Shown: positions 16,982-25,979, counted from the first letter of the stretch. The stretch is DNA of 64,000 nucleotides from Anaerotignum propionicum DSM 1682 (GCF_001561955.1 NZ_CP014223.1:186001-250000); one strand, 5' to 3'. Numbers and translations are program-made. The notes: generated from the letters alone by a model not told the origin.

Positions 16982-17014
16982 GATTCTAAGTTGACAAGAG
17001 AGGATTTGGATAAA

Positions 17015-17716
17015 ATGGACAGTGAGAAGAGAATTTCGCCGGCGGTGATTAATCGGCTCCCAAGATATTACCGCTATCTGGGCGATCTTTTGGAGAGCGA
17101 TATTACCAGAATATCGTCTAAGGAGCTGAGTGCAAAAATGAACATCACTGCATCTCAAATTCGCCAGGATTTAAATAATTTCGGTGGTTTTGGGCAGCAG
17201 GGCTACGGGTACAACGTAGAGTATCTGCACAATGAAATTAAGAAGATTCTCGGGTTGGACAGGTTATACAATATGATTGTGGTTGGTGGGGGAAATATTG
17301 GTCAGGCTTTGGTAAATTACACCAATTTTGAAAAACGTGGTTTTGTTATCAAAGCTGTGTTCGACATTAACCCACGTATCATCGGAATGACCATCCGTGG
17401 TGTAGAAGTTCATGATGTTGACAAAATGGAAGAATACATCAAGAACAATAGTATAGACGTTGCGATTCTTACTTTACCTCGTTCCAAGGCGGTTAAGGTT
17501 GCCAACGACTTGGCTAAATGGGGCGTAAAGGGCATGTGGAACTTCAGTCATGTGGATTTGCAGGTGCCTGAGGATGTTTTGGTTGAAAATGTGCATTTGA
17601 CAGACAGCTTGATGACCTTGCTTTATAAAATAAACGAAATGTATAGCGAGGAAAGCGAACTGCATCATCTTGCCAATGGATTGCCCATTAAGCCGATTGT
17701 TGATTTGGAAGACTAA
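17015..17716 (+). CDS. rex: Redox-sensing transcriptional repressor Rex
   Basis: A 233-residue repressor that senses the NADH/NAD+ ratio and controls fermentation and energy genes. The N-terminal winged helix is clear (ISPAVINRLPRYYRYLGDLL, then SSKELSAKMNITASQIRQDL and FGGFGQQGYGY). The Rossmann domain has GGGNIG at 91-96, FDINPR and the LTLPRS segment. ATG 17015 has GAGAGGA upstream; TTG 16991 is possible but lacks one. It has its own promoter, a palindrome over the -35, and a terminator right after the stop. Confidence 0.96.
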   Translation: MDSEKRISPAVINRLPRYYRYLGDLLESDITRISSKELSAKMNITASQIRQDLNNFGGFGQQGYGYNVEYLHNEIKKILGLDRLYNMIVVGGGNIGQALVNYTNFEKRGFVIKAVFDINPRIIGMTIRGVEVHDVDKMEEYIKNNSIDVAILTLPRSKAVKVANDLAKWGVKGMWNFSHVDLQVPEDVLVENVHLTDSLMTLLYKINEMYSEESELHHLANGLPIKPIVDLED

Positions 17717-17721
17717 ACATG

Positions 17722-17756
17722 AAAAGACTGCTCCCTAGCGGGCAGTTTTTGTTTTA
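17722..17756 (+). terminator. Terminator after rex
   Basis: ACTGC-CC pairs with GG-GCAGT, followed by TTTTTGTTTT. It starts 10 bp after the rex stop and argues against starting the next gene at 17719. Confidence 0.75.
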
Positions 17757-17766
17757 TATAAAAAGG

Positions 17767-18366
17767 ATGAGTGAATTGGTTCATATTTTTGCTTTTATTT
17801 CATATGTATTTGTATCCTGTATTACACCAGGGCCTAATAATATCATGTGCATGAACAATGGTGCCAAATATGGTGTGAAAAAAAGCCTGCCTTTTTGTGC
17901 AGGGGTGGCAACGGGTTTTTCTTTGATTTTGATTTGCAGCATTTTATGTAATCTATTTTTGTTTCGCTATATTCCGAAAATAGTTCAAATCATGACGATT
18001 TTTGGTGCGGCTTACATACTTTATTTGGCGTGGGTGATATGGAGAGACAAGCCCAAGGCGGCAAAAGAAGGCGGACGCCAATTAGATACACGGGGGTTTT
18101 TCACAGCGGTGATGCTTCAGTTTGTGAATCCAAAGGGTTTGTTATTTGGAATAACCCTAATTTCTAATTTTGTTTTTCCTTATGACCAATCAATCAAAGC
18201 TTTTTTGGTTGTACTTGTGTTTAACTGGATAGTTGTTTTATTAAGCTGTGGTTGCTGGGTACTTTTTGGTTCTGTATTTCGTAGTTTTTTTGATAGAAAT
18301 AAAAAGCTATTGAATGGTATTATGGCGTTGCTTTTGGTTTATTGCGCCGCATCTTTATTCCTGTAA
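17767..18366 (+). CDS. LysE/RhtB-family amino acid exporter
   Basis: A 199-residue membrane protein with about six hydrophobic segments. The family signature is near the start: FVSCITPGPNNIMCMNNGAK, followed by the loop before KSLPFCAGVATG. The second half has MLQFVNPKGLLFGI, also typical. Family members export basic or neutral amino acids such as threonine, homoserine or lysine; substrate is unknown. ATG 17767 is my choice because the frame before it contains the rex terminator; the AAAAGG upstream is close, so TTG 17776 is an alternative. Confidence 0.85.
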   Translation: MSELVHIFAFISYVFVSCITPGPNNIMCMNNGAKYGVKKSLPFCAGVATGFSLILICSILCNLFLFRYIPKIVQIMTIFGAAYILYLAWVIWRDKPKAAKEGGRQLDTRGFFTAVMLQFVNPKGLLFGITLISNFVFPYDQSIKAFLVVLVFNWIVVLLSCGCWVLFGSVFRSFFDRNKKLLNGIMALLLVYCAASLFL

Positions 18367-18445
18367 CATCAAAATTTTTGTTCTTTTCATGAGGGAGTCC
18401 GTTATAAAAATAAAATAAGAAGTATTGCAGTGAGGAGCTATGGGA

Positions 18446-19801
18446 ATGATTTCGGAAACAAAAGAAAAAAGGAGCTATTTATTTACCAATAAAGATTTAA
18501 AAAGACTGATTGTGCCTATCATCATAGAGCAATTTTTGGCGATTCTGGTGGGACTATCCGATTCAATCATGGTGGCCAGCGTTGGTGAGCACGCCGTTTC
18601 CGGAGTTTCTTTGGTGGATAATATTTTTGTATTGGTCATTTTTTTATTTGGAGCCCTTGCCACGGGAGGGGCTGTAGTTGCAGGACAATTTCTTGGGCAA
18701 AATAATCGAGAAAAAGCCTGTCAGGCCACGGATCAGCTTGTGATTTTAACAGCGGTTTCCTCTATTCTGATTACAGTAGGAATATACCTTACAAGGAATT
18801 TGATTTTACATAATATTTTTGGTAAAATTCAGCCAAATGTAATGGAAAGTGCAAAAACATATTTGATGATTGTTACTGCGTCCATTCCCTTTATTGCTCT
18901 CTATAATGCAGGGGCGGGAATTTTTCGTGCCATGGGTAATTCAAGGGTTCCTATGTACCTTTCTGTTCTCATGAATACAATCAATGTTGGGGGAAACGCA
19001 GTTTTAATTTTTGGCTTTGGAATGGGTGTTATGGGAGCCGCTATTCCTACACTGGTTTCCCGTATTGTTGCTGCCCTGGGGATTATCCTTCTCTTACGAG
19101 GACAGGAACATACCCTTCACCTTTCCAGACCTTTTTCCTTTCGTCCAAACAAGGTATTGTTGAAAAAGATTGCCTTTATCGGGATTCCCAATGGCTTGGA
19201 AAATAGTATGTTTCAATTGGGAAAAATCTTGGTTCTGAGTATGATAACCTCTTTTGGTACGGCGGCCATTGCAGCAAATGCCGTTGGTAATATCATTGCT
19301 ATGTTCCAAATTATGCCTGGGATGGCGGTAAGTATGGCACTTGTGACGGTATGTTCCCGCTGTGTTGGGGCGGGGGATTATGATATGGTAAGATATTATA
19401 CTCGAAAGATTTTAAAGCTTATTCATATACTGATTTTTGTTTTCAATGCCATTATTTTGATTGCATTGCCGTGGATTTTGATACTGTATCATCTATCACC
19501 GGAGGCAACGAAAATGACAACGGAAATTGCATGGCTCCATGGCATTTGCGCCATTATCATATGGCCTGAGGCTTTTTCCCTTGCCAATACTCTCAGAGCT
19601 GCAAACGATGTAAAATTTTGTATGGTTTGGTCCGTTTTTTCTATGTGGATTTTCCGAATTGTATTCAGCTATATTTTAGGGGTATATTTCCAAATGGGGC
19701 TTTACGGCGTTTGGATTGCCATGATTATTGACTGGTGTGTAAGAGCCATATTCTTCATTGTCCGCTATCGTGGCACAAGATGGCAAATGCACTGTATTTA
19801 G
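18446..19801 (+). CDS. MATE family efflux transporter
   Basis: A 451-residue protein with about twelve membrane segments. The MATE two-half layout is visible: an N-terminal half with PIIIEQFLAILVGLSDSIMV and AVVAGQFLGQNN, and a C-terminal half with GIPNGLENSMFQLGK and MALVTVCSRCVGAGD. MATE proteins use Na+ or H+ gradients to export cationic drugs or metabolites. ATG 18446 has GAGGAG 8 bp upstream; ATG 18440 is too close to it. A terminator follows the stop. Substrate cannot be told. Confidence 0.92.
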   Translation: MISETKEKRSYLFTNKDLKRLIVPIIIEQFLAILVGLSDSIMVASVGEHAVSGVSLVDNIFVLVIFLFGALATGGAVVAGQFLGQNNREKACQATDQLVILTAVSSILITVGIYLTRNLILHNIFGKIQPNVMESAKTYLMIVTASIPFIALYNAGAGIFRAMGNSRVPMYLSVLMNTINVGGNAVLIFGFGMGVMGAAIPTLVSRIVAALGIILLLRGQEHTLHLSRPFSFRPNKVLLKKIAFIGIPNGLENSMFQLGKILVLSMITSFGTAAIAANAVGNIIAMFQIMPGMAVSMALVTVCSRCVGAGDYDMVRYYTRKILKLIHILIFVFNAIILIALPWILILYHLSPEATKMTTEIAWLHGICAIIIWPEAFSLANTLRAANDVKFCMVWSVFSMWIFRIVFSYILGVYFQMGLYGVWIAMIIDWCVRAIFFIVRYRGTRWQMHCI

Positions 19802-19840
19802 ATTGGAAACGGAACTTTAATCTATTTTTATCAATGAAAC

Positions 19841-19882
19841 AGGGAGCTTCATGACTGAAAACCATGAAACTCCCTATTTTTA
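19841..19882 (+). terminator. Terminator after the MATE gene
   Basis: AGGGAGCTTCATG pairs with CATGAAACTCCCT, then ATTTTTAAT. Confidence 0.85.
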
Positions 19883-19951
19883 ATAGAAACAAAGATATCC
19901 CAGCGGTTCTACGGAAGAGGTATTGCTTTGGTTAGACTTAAAATAAATTGC

Positions 19952-20770
19952 TTATTTCTTTTTCACGGGATAGCAAACCTCAGTTACCCACTGACTACTA
20001 TCTGAGGTTTCATGAGGGCTGATGTGATAAATGGAGAAAGAGAGACCGTTAAATTCATAATCATTGTCTCTTACCCAATTTGCAACAGCCTCATTTACCT
20101 CGCTGATTTTTTCATAGCTACCTTGATAGGTGGCAGAAGCAATTAATTCGGGAGGAACGGTTTTAAATACAACGTGCTCTGTGTTGGGATACGTTCCTTT
20201 CACAGATTTTTGCACCTCCACATCCACATCGGATTCCTTATGCTCACCGTCATGAAAAATAGCCAGTGTATAACAGGGTTCTGTATCCTGAATTTGAAGG
20301 GGTGCGGTTTCCGCCATTAGGGTATGCCAAAGCATTCCTTCTTGGTCATAGGCGGGGATAATTTGTCTAACGCTTGCCACATATCTTTCGGGCATTTCTT
20401 TTAATGATACACTATAAGTCATAGCTGATTCATCCTTTCTGAGTTTGGCTATGGTTGTTTCCAAAAGAACCAATCGGCGGCGAATATCCTCAGCCTCCTC
20501 CATGACCTCTGCTTTTTTCACAGCCAGCAATTGGGCAAAGGCCTGGGCATTATCAAAGTTTTCGACGATTTCCTTAATAACTGCTAAAGAAAACCCCATT
20601 TGTTTCAAAGAAGTAATTCTTTCTGCAATAGGGAGTTGCGCCTCACTGTAATAGCGGTAACCGCTTTCGGAGTCAATGGTTTTTGGTTCCAATAGTCCTA
20701 TTTCGTCATAATGGCGCAGCATTCGTATGCTGATTCTTGATAGTTTTGAAAACACACCAATTTTAAGCAT
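19952..20770 (-). CDS. MerR-family regulator with GyrI-like effector domain
   Basis: A 272-residue regulator. The N-terminal MerR winged helix is plain (KIGVFSKLSRISIRMLRHYDEIGLLEP, SGYRYYSEAQL), then a dimerisation helix (about 75-115) and a C-terminal GyrI-like/AraC effector-binding domain (about 120-270) that usually binds hydrophobic cations or drugs, as in BmrR. GAGGTG lies 6 bp before the ATG. Its own promoter has the 19-bp spacer typical of MerR targets, so it is probably autoactivated. The neighbouring convergent MATE exporter is a possible, unproven, target. Confidence 0.93.
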   Translation of the reverse strand: MLKIGVFSKLSRISIRMLRHYDEIGLLEPKTIDSESGYRYYSEAQLPIAERITSLKQMGFSLAVIKEIVENFDNAQAFAQLLAVKKAEVMEEAEDIRRRLVLLETTIAKLRKDESAMTYSVSLKEMPERYVASVRQIIPAYDQEGMLWHTLMAETAPLQIQDTEPCYTLAIFHDGEHKESDVDVEVQKSVKGTYPNTEHVVFKTVPPELIASATYQGSYEKISEVNEAVANWVRDNDYEFNGLSFSIYHISPHETSDSSQWVTEVCYPVKKK

Positions 20771-20808
20771 TTTATCACCTCACGCGGGTTATTTTTGAGC
20801 TCAGATTC

Positions 20809-20839
20809 AGTATAAGGTATCACATAATGTGAGAGTCAA
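20809..20839 (-). promoter_or_regulatory. MerR-type promoter with 19-bp spacer and central dyad
   Basis: On the minus strand TTGACT, a 19-bp spacer, then TATACT. The spacer carries the dyad TCACA-TTA-TGTGA. Long-spacer promoters with a central dyad are the standard MerR-family target, where the activator untwists the DNA. It drives the MerR gene itself. Confidence 0.85.
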
Positions 20840-20849
20840 TAGGTATTTT

Positions 20850-20889
20850 TTAAAAAAATTCCCTTTGGTGATTGATACAGACCAAAGGG
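20850..20889 (-). terminator. Terminator of the liv operon
   Basis: CCCTTTGGT at 20861-20869 pairs with ACCAAAGGG at 20881-20889; on the minus strand the stem runs into AATTTTTTT. Confidence 0.88.
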
Positions 20890-20896
20890 ATAGGTA

Positions 20897-21610
20897 TTAT
20901 TTTGTTTTGCCAAGGTATGCTTCCTTGATTTCATCATTTGCCAAAAGCTCAGCACCGGTTCCTTCCTTGGTTATGTTACCTGTTTCAATAACATAAGCCT
21001 TGTGGGCGATTTTTAAAGCCATGTTTGCGTTCTGCTCTATTAATAAAACAGTAATGCCCTCTTGATTGATTGTCTGAATGATATTAAAAATATCTCTTAC
21101 CACCAAAGGTGCCAAGCCCAATGAGGGTTCATCCATCATAATCACCTTCGGTTTACTCATTAGCGCCCGTCCCACTGCCAGCATTTGCTGTTCACCACCG
21201 GAAAGGGTGCCTGCCATTTGCCATTCTCGCTCCCTTAAGCGGGGGAATAGGCTGAAAACATATTCTAAATCGTCTTTTAGATTGTCTTTGCGCAAATAAG
21301 CCCCTATTTTTAGGTTTTCCATTACAGTGAGGTTAGGAAACACTCTACGTCCCTCAGGAACAAGGGTGATACCTTGAGAGACTATAAAGTCAGGAGACTG
21401 CCCTACAATTTCCTTTCCTTTATAGAGAATAGAAGCTTGCTTCGGCTTCACCAAGCCGGAAATGGACTTTAGTGTAGTGGATTTTCCCGCACCGTTGGCA
21501 CCAATTAAGGTTACGATTTCTCCTTCCGGCACAGTCATATGAATGCCTTTTACAGCCTCAATGCCTCCGTAGGAGACCACTAAGTTTTTGATTTCCAATA
21601 TATTACTCAT
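20897..21610 (-). CDS. livF: Branched-chain amino acid ABC transporter ATPase LivF
   Basis: A 237-residue ATPase of a high-affinity uptake system for leucine, isoleucine and valine. Walker A GANGAGKST, signature LSGGEQQML and Walker B VIMMDEPSLGLAP are all present, with the LivF-typical GRRVFPNLTVMENL. I set the start at 21610, where ATGAGT overlaps the livG stop by 8 bp and GGGGGTGG serves as ribosome site. The longer frame upstream is inside livG. Last gene of the operon. Confidence 0.95.
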   Translation of the reverse strand: MSNILEIKNLVVSYGGIEAVKGIHMTVPEGEIVTLIGANGAGKSTTLKSISGLVKPKQASILYKGKEIVGQSPDFIVSQGITLVPEGRRVFPNLTVMENLKIGAYLRKDNLKDDLEYVFSLFPRLREREWQMAGTLSGGEQQMLAVGRALMSKPKVIMMDEPSLGLAPLVVRDIFNIIQTINQEGITVLLIEQNANMALKIAHKAYVIETGNITKEGTGAELLANDEIKEAYLGKTK

Positions 21611-22445
21611 CTTCAGCCACCCCCAAATAAGCATCAATAACCCTTTGATTATTCTGAATTTCATTGGGTGTGCCATCTGCAATCATTTTACCAAAATCGA
21701 TTACATAGATACGATCGGAAATATCCATTACCAGATTCATATGGTGCTCAATCATAAAAACCGTAAGATGAAATTGATCTCTGATTTTTTTGATAAAGGC
21801 AGTTAATTCGTCAGTCTCTTGGGGATTCAGCCCTGCGGCAGGCTCATCCAATAAAAGCAGAGACGGTTTGGTTGCCAAAGCACGGGCAATTTCCAAATGA
21901 CGTTGTTTCCCATAGGGGAGGGAGCTGGATTTTTCGTCCTTTAGGTCATATAAGTCCAGAATGCGCAAAAGCTCCAGAGAATCCTCCTTCATCTTCTTTT
22001 CTTCCTTCCAATTTAGGAGGAAGGTATCAGCAAAAACATTGGCCTTCATGCGCATATGCTTTGCAATCAATACATTTTCCAAAACGGTGAGCTCTTTGAA
22101 CAAACGGATGTTTTGAAAGGTACGGGCGATGCCCAAATTTGTAATTTTATCAGGGGTTGGTTCCAATACTTTTTTGTATTTTCCCTTATTTATCCCTGCA
22201 TACATTTTTTCCATTTTACCTTTGGGGTAGTTGGAGATGATAAGCTTATTTTCAAAGTCTACACTGCCATTGGTTGGTGCATAAACACCGGTGATAACAT
22301 TAAAGGCTGTTGTTTTTCCGGCGCCGTTTGGGCCGATGAGAGAAACAATTTCTCCCTTATGTACCTCTAGGGATAGGTTATTTACTGCCACAACACCACC
22401 AAATTGCATGGTAACATCTTGTACGGAAAGAACTTTTTCACTCAC
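21603..22445 (-). CDS. livG: Branched-chain amino acid ABC transporter ATPase LivG
   Basis: A 280-residue ATPase. Walker A is GPNGAGKTT, the variant signature is LPYGKQRHLEIARAL (typical of LivG, not LSGGQ), and Walker B is LLLLDEPAAGLNP with the H-loop in FMIEHHM. GTG 22445 is the likely start, with GGAGGT 8 bp upstream and an 8-bp overlap with livM, matching the livG-livF overlap. An insertion of about 40 residues between Walker A and the signature (KLIISNYPKGKMEKMY region) is usual for LivG. Confidence 0.94.
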   Translation of the reverse strand: MSEKVLSVQDVTMQFGGVVAVNNLSLEVHKGEIVSLIGPNGAGKTTAFNVITGVYAPTNGSVDFENKLIISNYPKGKMEKMYAGINKGKYKKVLEPTPDKITNLGIARTFQNIRLFKELTVLENVLIAKHMRMKANVFADTFLLNWKEEKKMKEDSLELLRILDLYDLKDEKSSSLPYGKQRHLEIARALATKPSLLLLDEPAAGLNPQETDELTAFIKKIRDQFHLTVFMIEHHMNLVMDISDRIYVIDFGKMIADGTPNEIQNNQRVIDAYLGVAEDE

Positions 22446-23526
22446 AGCCCTCACCTCCTACCTTTTTCTTTTTATCCAGTCGATTTAATATAAAATCCCA
22501 ATTGAATTCTTTCATTCCCATGATGCCACGGCGGAAGAACAACACGACAAGCATTAAAATGACAGAAAAAACCACCATACGGAAGCCGTTTTTTAGCAGA
22601 GGAACCTTAAAGCTACCGATAAAGGTCTCCATATCTAAGAAACGCAGCCACCACTCCCTTGCGGCAATAACCAAAAGAGAAGAAATGATACTGCCCGTAA
22701 CGGACCCCATACCGCCAATTACAACAATCAGCAGAATGTTATAGGTTAACGTAATATTAAAAGTTGTTGAGGTGATTGCCCCCAGATACATACCCATTAA
22801 CGCACCGCCAACCCCTGCAAAAAAGGAGCTAATGATAAAGGAAAGCTGTTTATGCTTTGCAAGGTTAATGCCCATTGCCTCAGCGGCAATTTCGTCCTCT
22901 CGGATAGCTTTGAAGGAGCGCCCGTAGGAGGAACGAATGAGTAAGCAAACAACGAGAATGCAAATTCCTACAACGATAAATGGAAAATAAAAGTTAGGGA
23001 ACTTGGGAATCAGCTTTAGTCCTAAGGAGCCGTTGGTGACACGATTCATCGGGGAACTACCTACAATAATACGAACGATTTCTGCAAATCCTAATGTTGC
23101 AATGGCGAAATAATCGCTTTTTAAGCGGAGTACAGGAGCACCGATGATTGCCGCTAGGATCGCCGCCACAAGGCCTGCCAAAACTAGTCCTGCCCAAATG
23201 GGCACTTGAAGATTGGAAAGCCAATCGGCAACGCCGTAAAGATAGTATACCCCTGGGCGACTTTTAGCGGGAATAGTAAAGATGGCAAAGGTATATGCGC
23301 CAACTGCCATAAAGCCTGCCTGCCCAAGGGAAAATAAACCGGTAAAACCGTTTAATAAATTCATAGAAACTGCCACAAGGGCATAGATTGCGCCTAATTG
23401 CAATACAGTGCGAAGCATGAAGGTAGGCTTAGTAAAATGATTTACATAATACAAAACACCTGCACAGATCAAAAGGGCAATCACGGAAAAAAGGATTTTC
23501 AATTGGGTTTTCTTTTTTTCTGTCAT
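22438..23526 (-). CDS. livM: Branched-chain amino acid ABC permease LivM
   Basis: A 362-residue permease with about ten membrane segments. Family motifs include LGQAGFMAVGAYTFAI (near 65-80) and the ABC-docking region FKAIREDEIAAEAMGIN. The C-terminal tail is cytoplasmic and ends in Lys-rich sequence. It is 3 bp downstream of livH and overlaps livG. Ordinary member of its family. Confidence 0.95.
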   Translation of the reverse strand: MTEKKKTQLKILFSVIALLICAGVLYYVNHFTKPTFMLRTVLQLGAIYALVAVSMNLLNGFTGLFSLGQAGFMAVGAYTFAIFTIPAKSRPGVYYLYGVADWLSNLQVPIWAGLVLAGLVAAILAAIIGAPVLRLKSDYFAIATLGFAEIVRIIVGSSPMNRVTNGSLGLKLIPKFPNFYFPFIVVGICILVVCLLIRSSYGRSFKAIREDEIAAEAMGINLAKHKQLSFIISSFFAGVGGALMGMYLGAITSTTFNITLTYNILLIVVIGGMGSVTGSIISSLLVIAAREWWLRFLDMETFIGSFKVPLLKNGFRMVVFSVILMLVVLFFRRGIMGMKEFNWDFILNRLDKKKKVGGEGCE

Positions 23527-23529
23527 GTT

Positions 23530-24417
23530 TTACACCTTCTCAGTTATTTTTTCGCCAAACAAACCTGTTGGCTTAATTAGTAAAATGACGATGAGTAAAA
23601 TAAACGTAAATACATCGCTAAATTCAGAATAGCCTGCCGCCTTAATAAAGGTTTCTGAAAGGCCGATGATAAACCCGCCCAAAACTGCACCGGGAATAGA
23701 GCCGATGCCCCCGAATACTGCCGCAATAAAGCATTTTAAGCCCGGTAGTGAGCCGGCAAGGGGGTATACAGAGGGGCGGGGAGTAAAATAAAGGATAGAA
23801 CCAAGTGCTGCCAAAAAACAGCCAATGACAAAGGTGATGCTAATGACACGGTTAATTTTAATGCCCATAAGCTGAGAGGTTTCAAAATCCTTAGAAACGG
23901 CTCTCATGGCCATACCGATTTTTGTATGATTGATTAACTGCATTAGAATAAATACAAATCCCAGCGTTAATATTGGTGTGATAAAAGTTACCACCGAGGT
24001 AGAAATTCCACCAATGGAAATGGTCTTTGTCAAAAAGCCAATGGTTGGATAGGGCTTTGGCAAAGCTGAGAATAAATAAGTAGCCACGTTTTGCAAGAAG
24101 TAGGAAACACCGATAGCTGAAATCATAATAGACATACGGGGTGCGCTTCTTAAAGGCTTGTAAGCCAATTTTTCGATACATACGCCAAGAGCTACCGTTG
24201 CAGAAATCACCACAATAATTGCCAAATACCAGGGCAAAGCGAAATTTACCATGGAAAAAATCATAAAATAAGCCGCCATCATGAAAATATCCCCATGGGC
24301 GAAGTTAATTAAGCGTAAAATGCCATATACCATGGTATAGCCAATGGCAATGAGGGCATAAATACCGCCGATGGAAATACCTGTTAAACAATATTGTAAA
24401 AATGCATTTGCTGTCAT
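23530..24417 (-). CDS. livH: Branched-chain amino acid ABC permease LivH
   Basis: A 295-residue permease with about eight membrane segments. The LivH signature YGILRLINFAHGDIFMMAAY is near residue 30 and the ATPase-docking loop MAMRAVSKDFETSQLMGI is near 165. CATGGTTAAAACCTCC on the plus strand shows GGAGGTTTT before the ATG. It lies 194 bp after livJ, separated by a hairpin, so it probably gets less transcript than the binding protein. Confidence 0.95.
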   Translation of the reverse strand: MTANAFLQYCLTGISIGGIYALIAIGYTMVYGILRLINFAHGDIFMMAAYFMIFSMVNFALPWYLAIIVVISATVALGVCIEKLAYKPLRSAPRMSIMISAIGVSYFLQNVATYLFSALPKPYPTIGFLTKTISIGGISTSVVTFITPILTLGFVFILMQLINHTKIGMAMRAVSKDFETSQLMGIKINRVISITFVIGCFLAALGSILYFTPRPSVYPLAGSLPGLKCFIAAVFGGIGSIPGAVLGGFIIGLSETFIKAAGYSEFSDVFTFILLIVILLIKPTGLFGEKITEKV

Positions 24418-24535
24418 GGTTAAAACCTCCAGACAAAGATAATTGATTGTGCGGCTTGAAAAGGTTTAAAAAGGGAAGGTATCCATTAGGATTAGCCCTT
24501 GGTTTCCTTTGCAAACCTTAGCAAGCCGTTTGGAA

Positions 24536-24569
24536 AGAAAAATTGCCGGGAGGCGAACTTCCTCCCGGC
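24536..24569 (-). terminator. Intercistronic hairpin between livJ and livH (partial terminator)
   Basis: GCCGGGAGG pairs with CCTCCCGGC around CGAACTT; on the minus strand AATTTTTCTTT follows. The strong stem with a T-run inside the operon fits partial termination, giving an excess of binding protein, and it would also protect the livJ 3' end. Confidence 0.75.
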
Positions 24570-24611
24570 GAACTGTTATAAAATTGTTGAGAGAACAATC
24601 TCTTACAATTA

Positions 24612-25844
24612 TTATTCAGCAGACTGTGTTTTTAAGAAGTTAAACTTGCCATCTTTAATCTGTTTGATGTAAGCTACATTCTTTACAGCGTCGCCGTTTT
24701 CATCAAAGGAGATTGCACCGGTTACGCCGTTGAAGGATACTGCTTTTAATGCATCACGCAAAGCAACGGAATTTAATGCTTCAGCGCCATCTAATGCCTT
24801 CAGCGCTTCGTAGATGGACATATATGCATCATAGCCCAAAGCGGAAACAGCAGCAACACCGTCGGAACCACCGTTTAATGTGAGGTTCTGAGGATCGCCG
24901 TTCAAGTAAGCCTTGAAGCCTTCAACAAATTCTTTTGCAACAGGATTAGATTCATCATGCTCGTCAAAGAATGTGGAGAGAGCAACCCCTTCTGCGGCAG
25001 AGCCAGCAGCAGTGATGATGGTTTCATTTTCCCATGTATCGCTGGCAATAATCTGTGCCTTAATGCCGTTTGCCTGTGCCTGTGGCAGAAGCAGAGTCGC
25101 AGTAGCGATAGAGGAAGGCGCAAAGATACAATCAGGGTTTGCACCTTTAATTGTTGTCAGGATTGCATTAAAATCAGACTCATTTGTCTGATAGGTTTCA
25201 TCTGCAACAATGGTGCCGCCCATGCCTTCAAATGCTTGCTTAAAGAATGCCGCAAGGCCTGTGGAATAGTCATCGCCGTTCTGGCTTACAAGAGCTGCGG
25301 TTTTGTAACCCTTCTCAATTGCATAAGAAGCCATTACGGTACCTTGGAAAGGATCTAAGAAGCAGGTACGGAAATAGAAATCGTTACCCAAGGTTACCTG
25401 AGGGTTTGTACAGGATGCACCTATTGCAGGAACTTGTGCATCAGCAAAGGTTTGTCCTGCGGCAATGGAAACGCCGGAGCCGTAAGAGCCCAGCACTGCA
25501 ACAACGCCGGAGCTGATTAAGGACTGCGCTGCTGTAACCGCCGCTGTTTTATCGGACTGGTTATCAACCTCTACTAATTGAATTTTGTATGTAGTGCCAT
25601 TAATGTCAACGGTAGGATTTACTTTGTTTGCATAACGCATACCCAGTACTTCCTGCATGCCACCACCGCCATTTTCTCCGGTTGTAGGCTCGAAAACACC
25701 GATTTTGATTGTGTCGCCTTCAATTGCAACACCCGTTGCTGCGGCGTTATCTTTTGCAGCATCATCACCGGTTGTGCCGCCACCACAAGCTGCCAAGGAC
25801 AGCATCAGTGCAGCTGACAAAGTCAAAGCAAGGAACTTTTTCAT
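24612..25844 (-). CDS. livJ: Branched-chain amino acid binding lipoprotein LivJ
   Basis: A 410-residue substrate-binding lipoprotein. The signal peptide MKKFLALTLSAALMLSLAAC has a lipobox with C20 as the lipid-modified residue, followed by a GGGTTGDDA linker. The body is the two-lobed periplasmic-binding fold of the Peripla_BP_6 family (IKIGVFEPTTGENGGGG, VLGSYGSGVSIAAGQ). It is the first gene of the liv operon, with GGGAGGTAG before the ATG and a promoter about 100 bp upstream. Branched-chain specificity is by family and context. Confidence 0.93.
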   Translation of the reverse strand: MKKFLALTLSAALMLSLAACGGGTTGDDAAKDNAAATGVAIEGDTIKIGVFEPTTGENGGGGMQEVLGMRYANKVNPTVDINGTTYKIQLVEVDNQSDKTAAVTAAQSLISSGVVAVLGSYGSGVSIAAGQTFADAQVPAIGASCTNPQVTLGNDFYFRTCFLDPFQGTVMASYAIEKGYKTAALVSQNGDDYSTGLAAFFKQAFEGMGGTIVADETYQTNESDFNAILTTIKGANPDCIFAPSSIATATLLLPQAQANGIKAQIIASDTWENETIITAAGSAAEGVALSTFFDEHDESNPVAKEFVEGFKAYLNGDPQNLTLNGGSDGVAAVSALGYDAYMSIYEALKALDGAEALNSVALRDALKAVSFNGVTGAISFDENGDAVKNVAYIKQIKDGKFNFLKTQSAE

Positions 25845-25868
25845 AATACGACTACCTCCCTAAGTTTT

Positions 25869-25948
25869 TTTGCCCGTGGAGGGCAAAGGTGTATTTTTGT
25901 CGATGCGTGTCCGCATCAAATGGACATATGCGTTTTGCATCGCTGTCC
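25869..25948 (-). promoter_or_regulatory. Structured 5' leader of the liv operon
   Basis: Three stems lie in the approximately 100-nt leader: GGACA/TGTCC with inner ATGC/GCAT (25922-25948), GATGCG/CGCATC with a 4-nt loop (25902-25917), and TTTGCCC/GGGCAAA (25869-25887). No T-run follows on the minus strand, so they are not plain terminators. I do not recognise a known riboswitch. Confidence 0.45.
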
Positions 25949-25950
25949 TG

Positions 25951-25979
25951 AGTGTACCACAATTTACGTTCTTAGGCAA
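25951..25979 (-). promoter_or_regulatory. Promoter of the liv operon
   Basis: On the minus strand TTGCCT, 17 bp, TACACT; transcripts would start about 100 nt before livJ. Confidence 0.6.
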
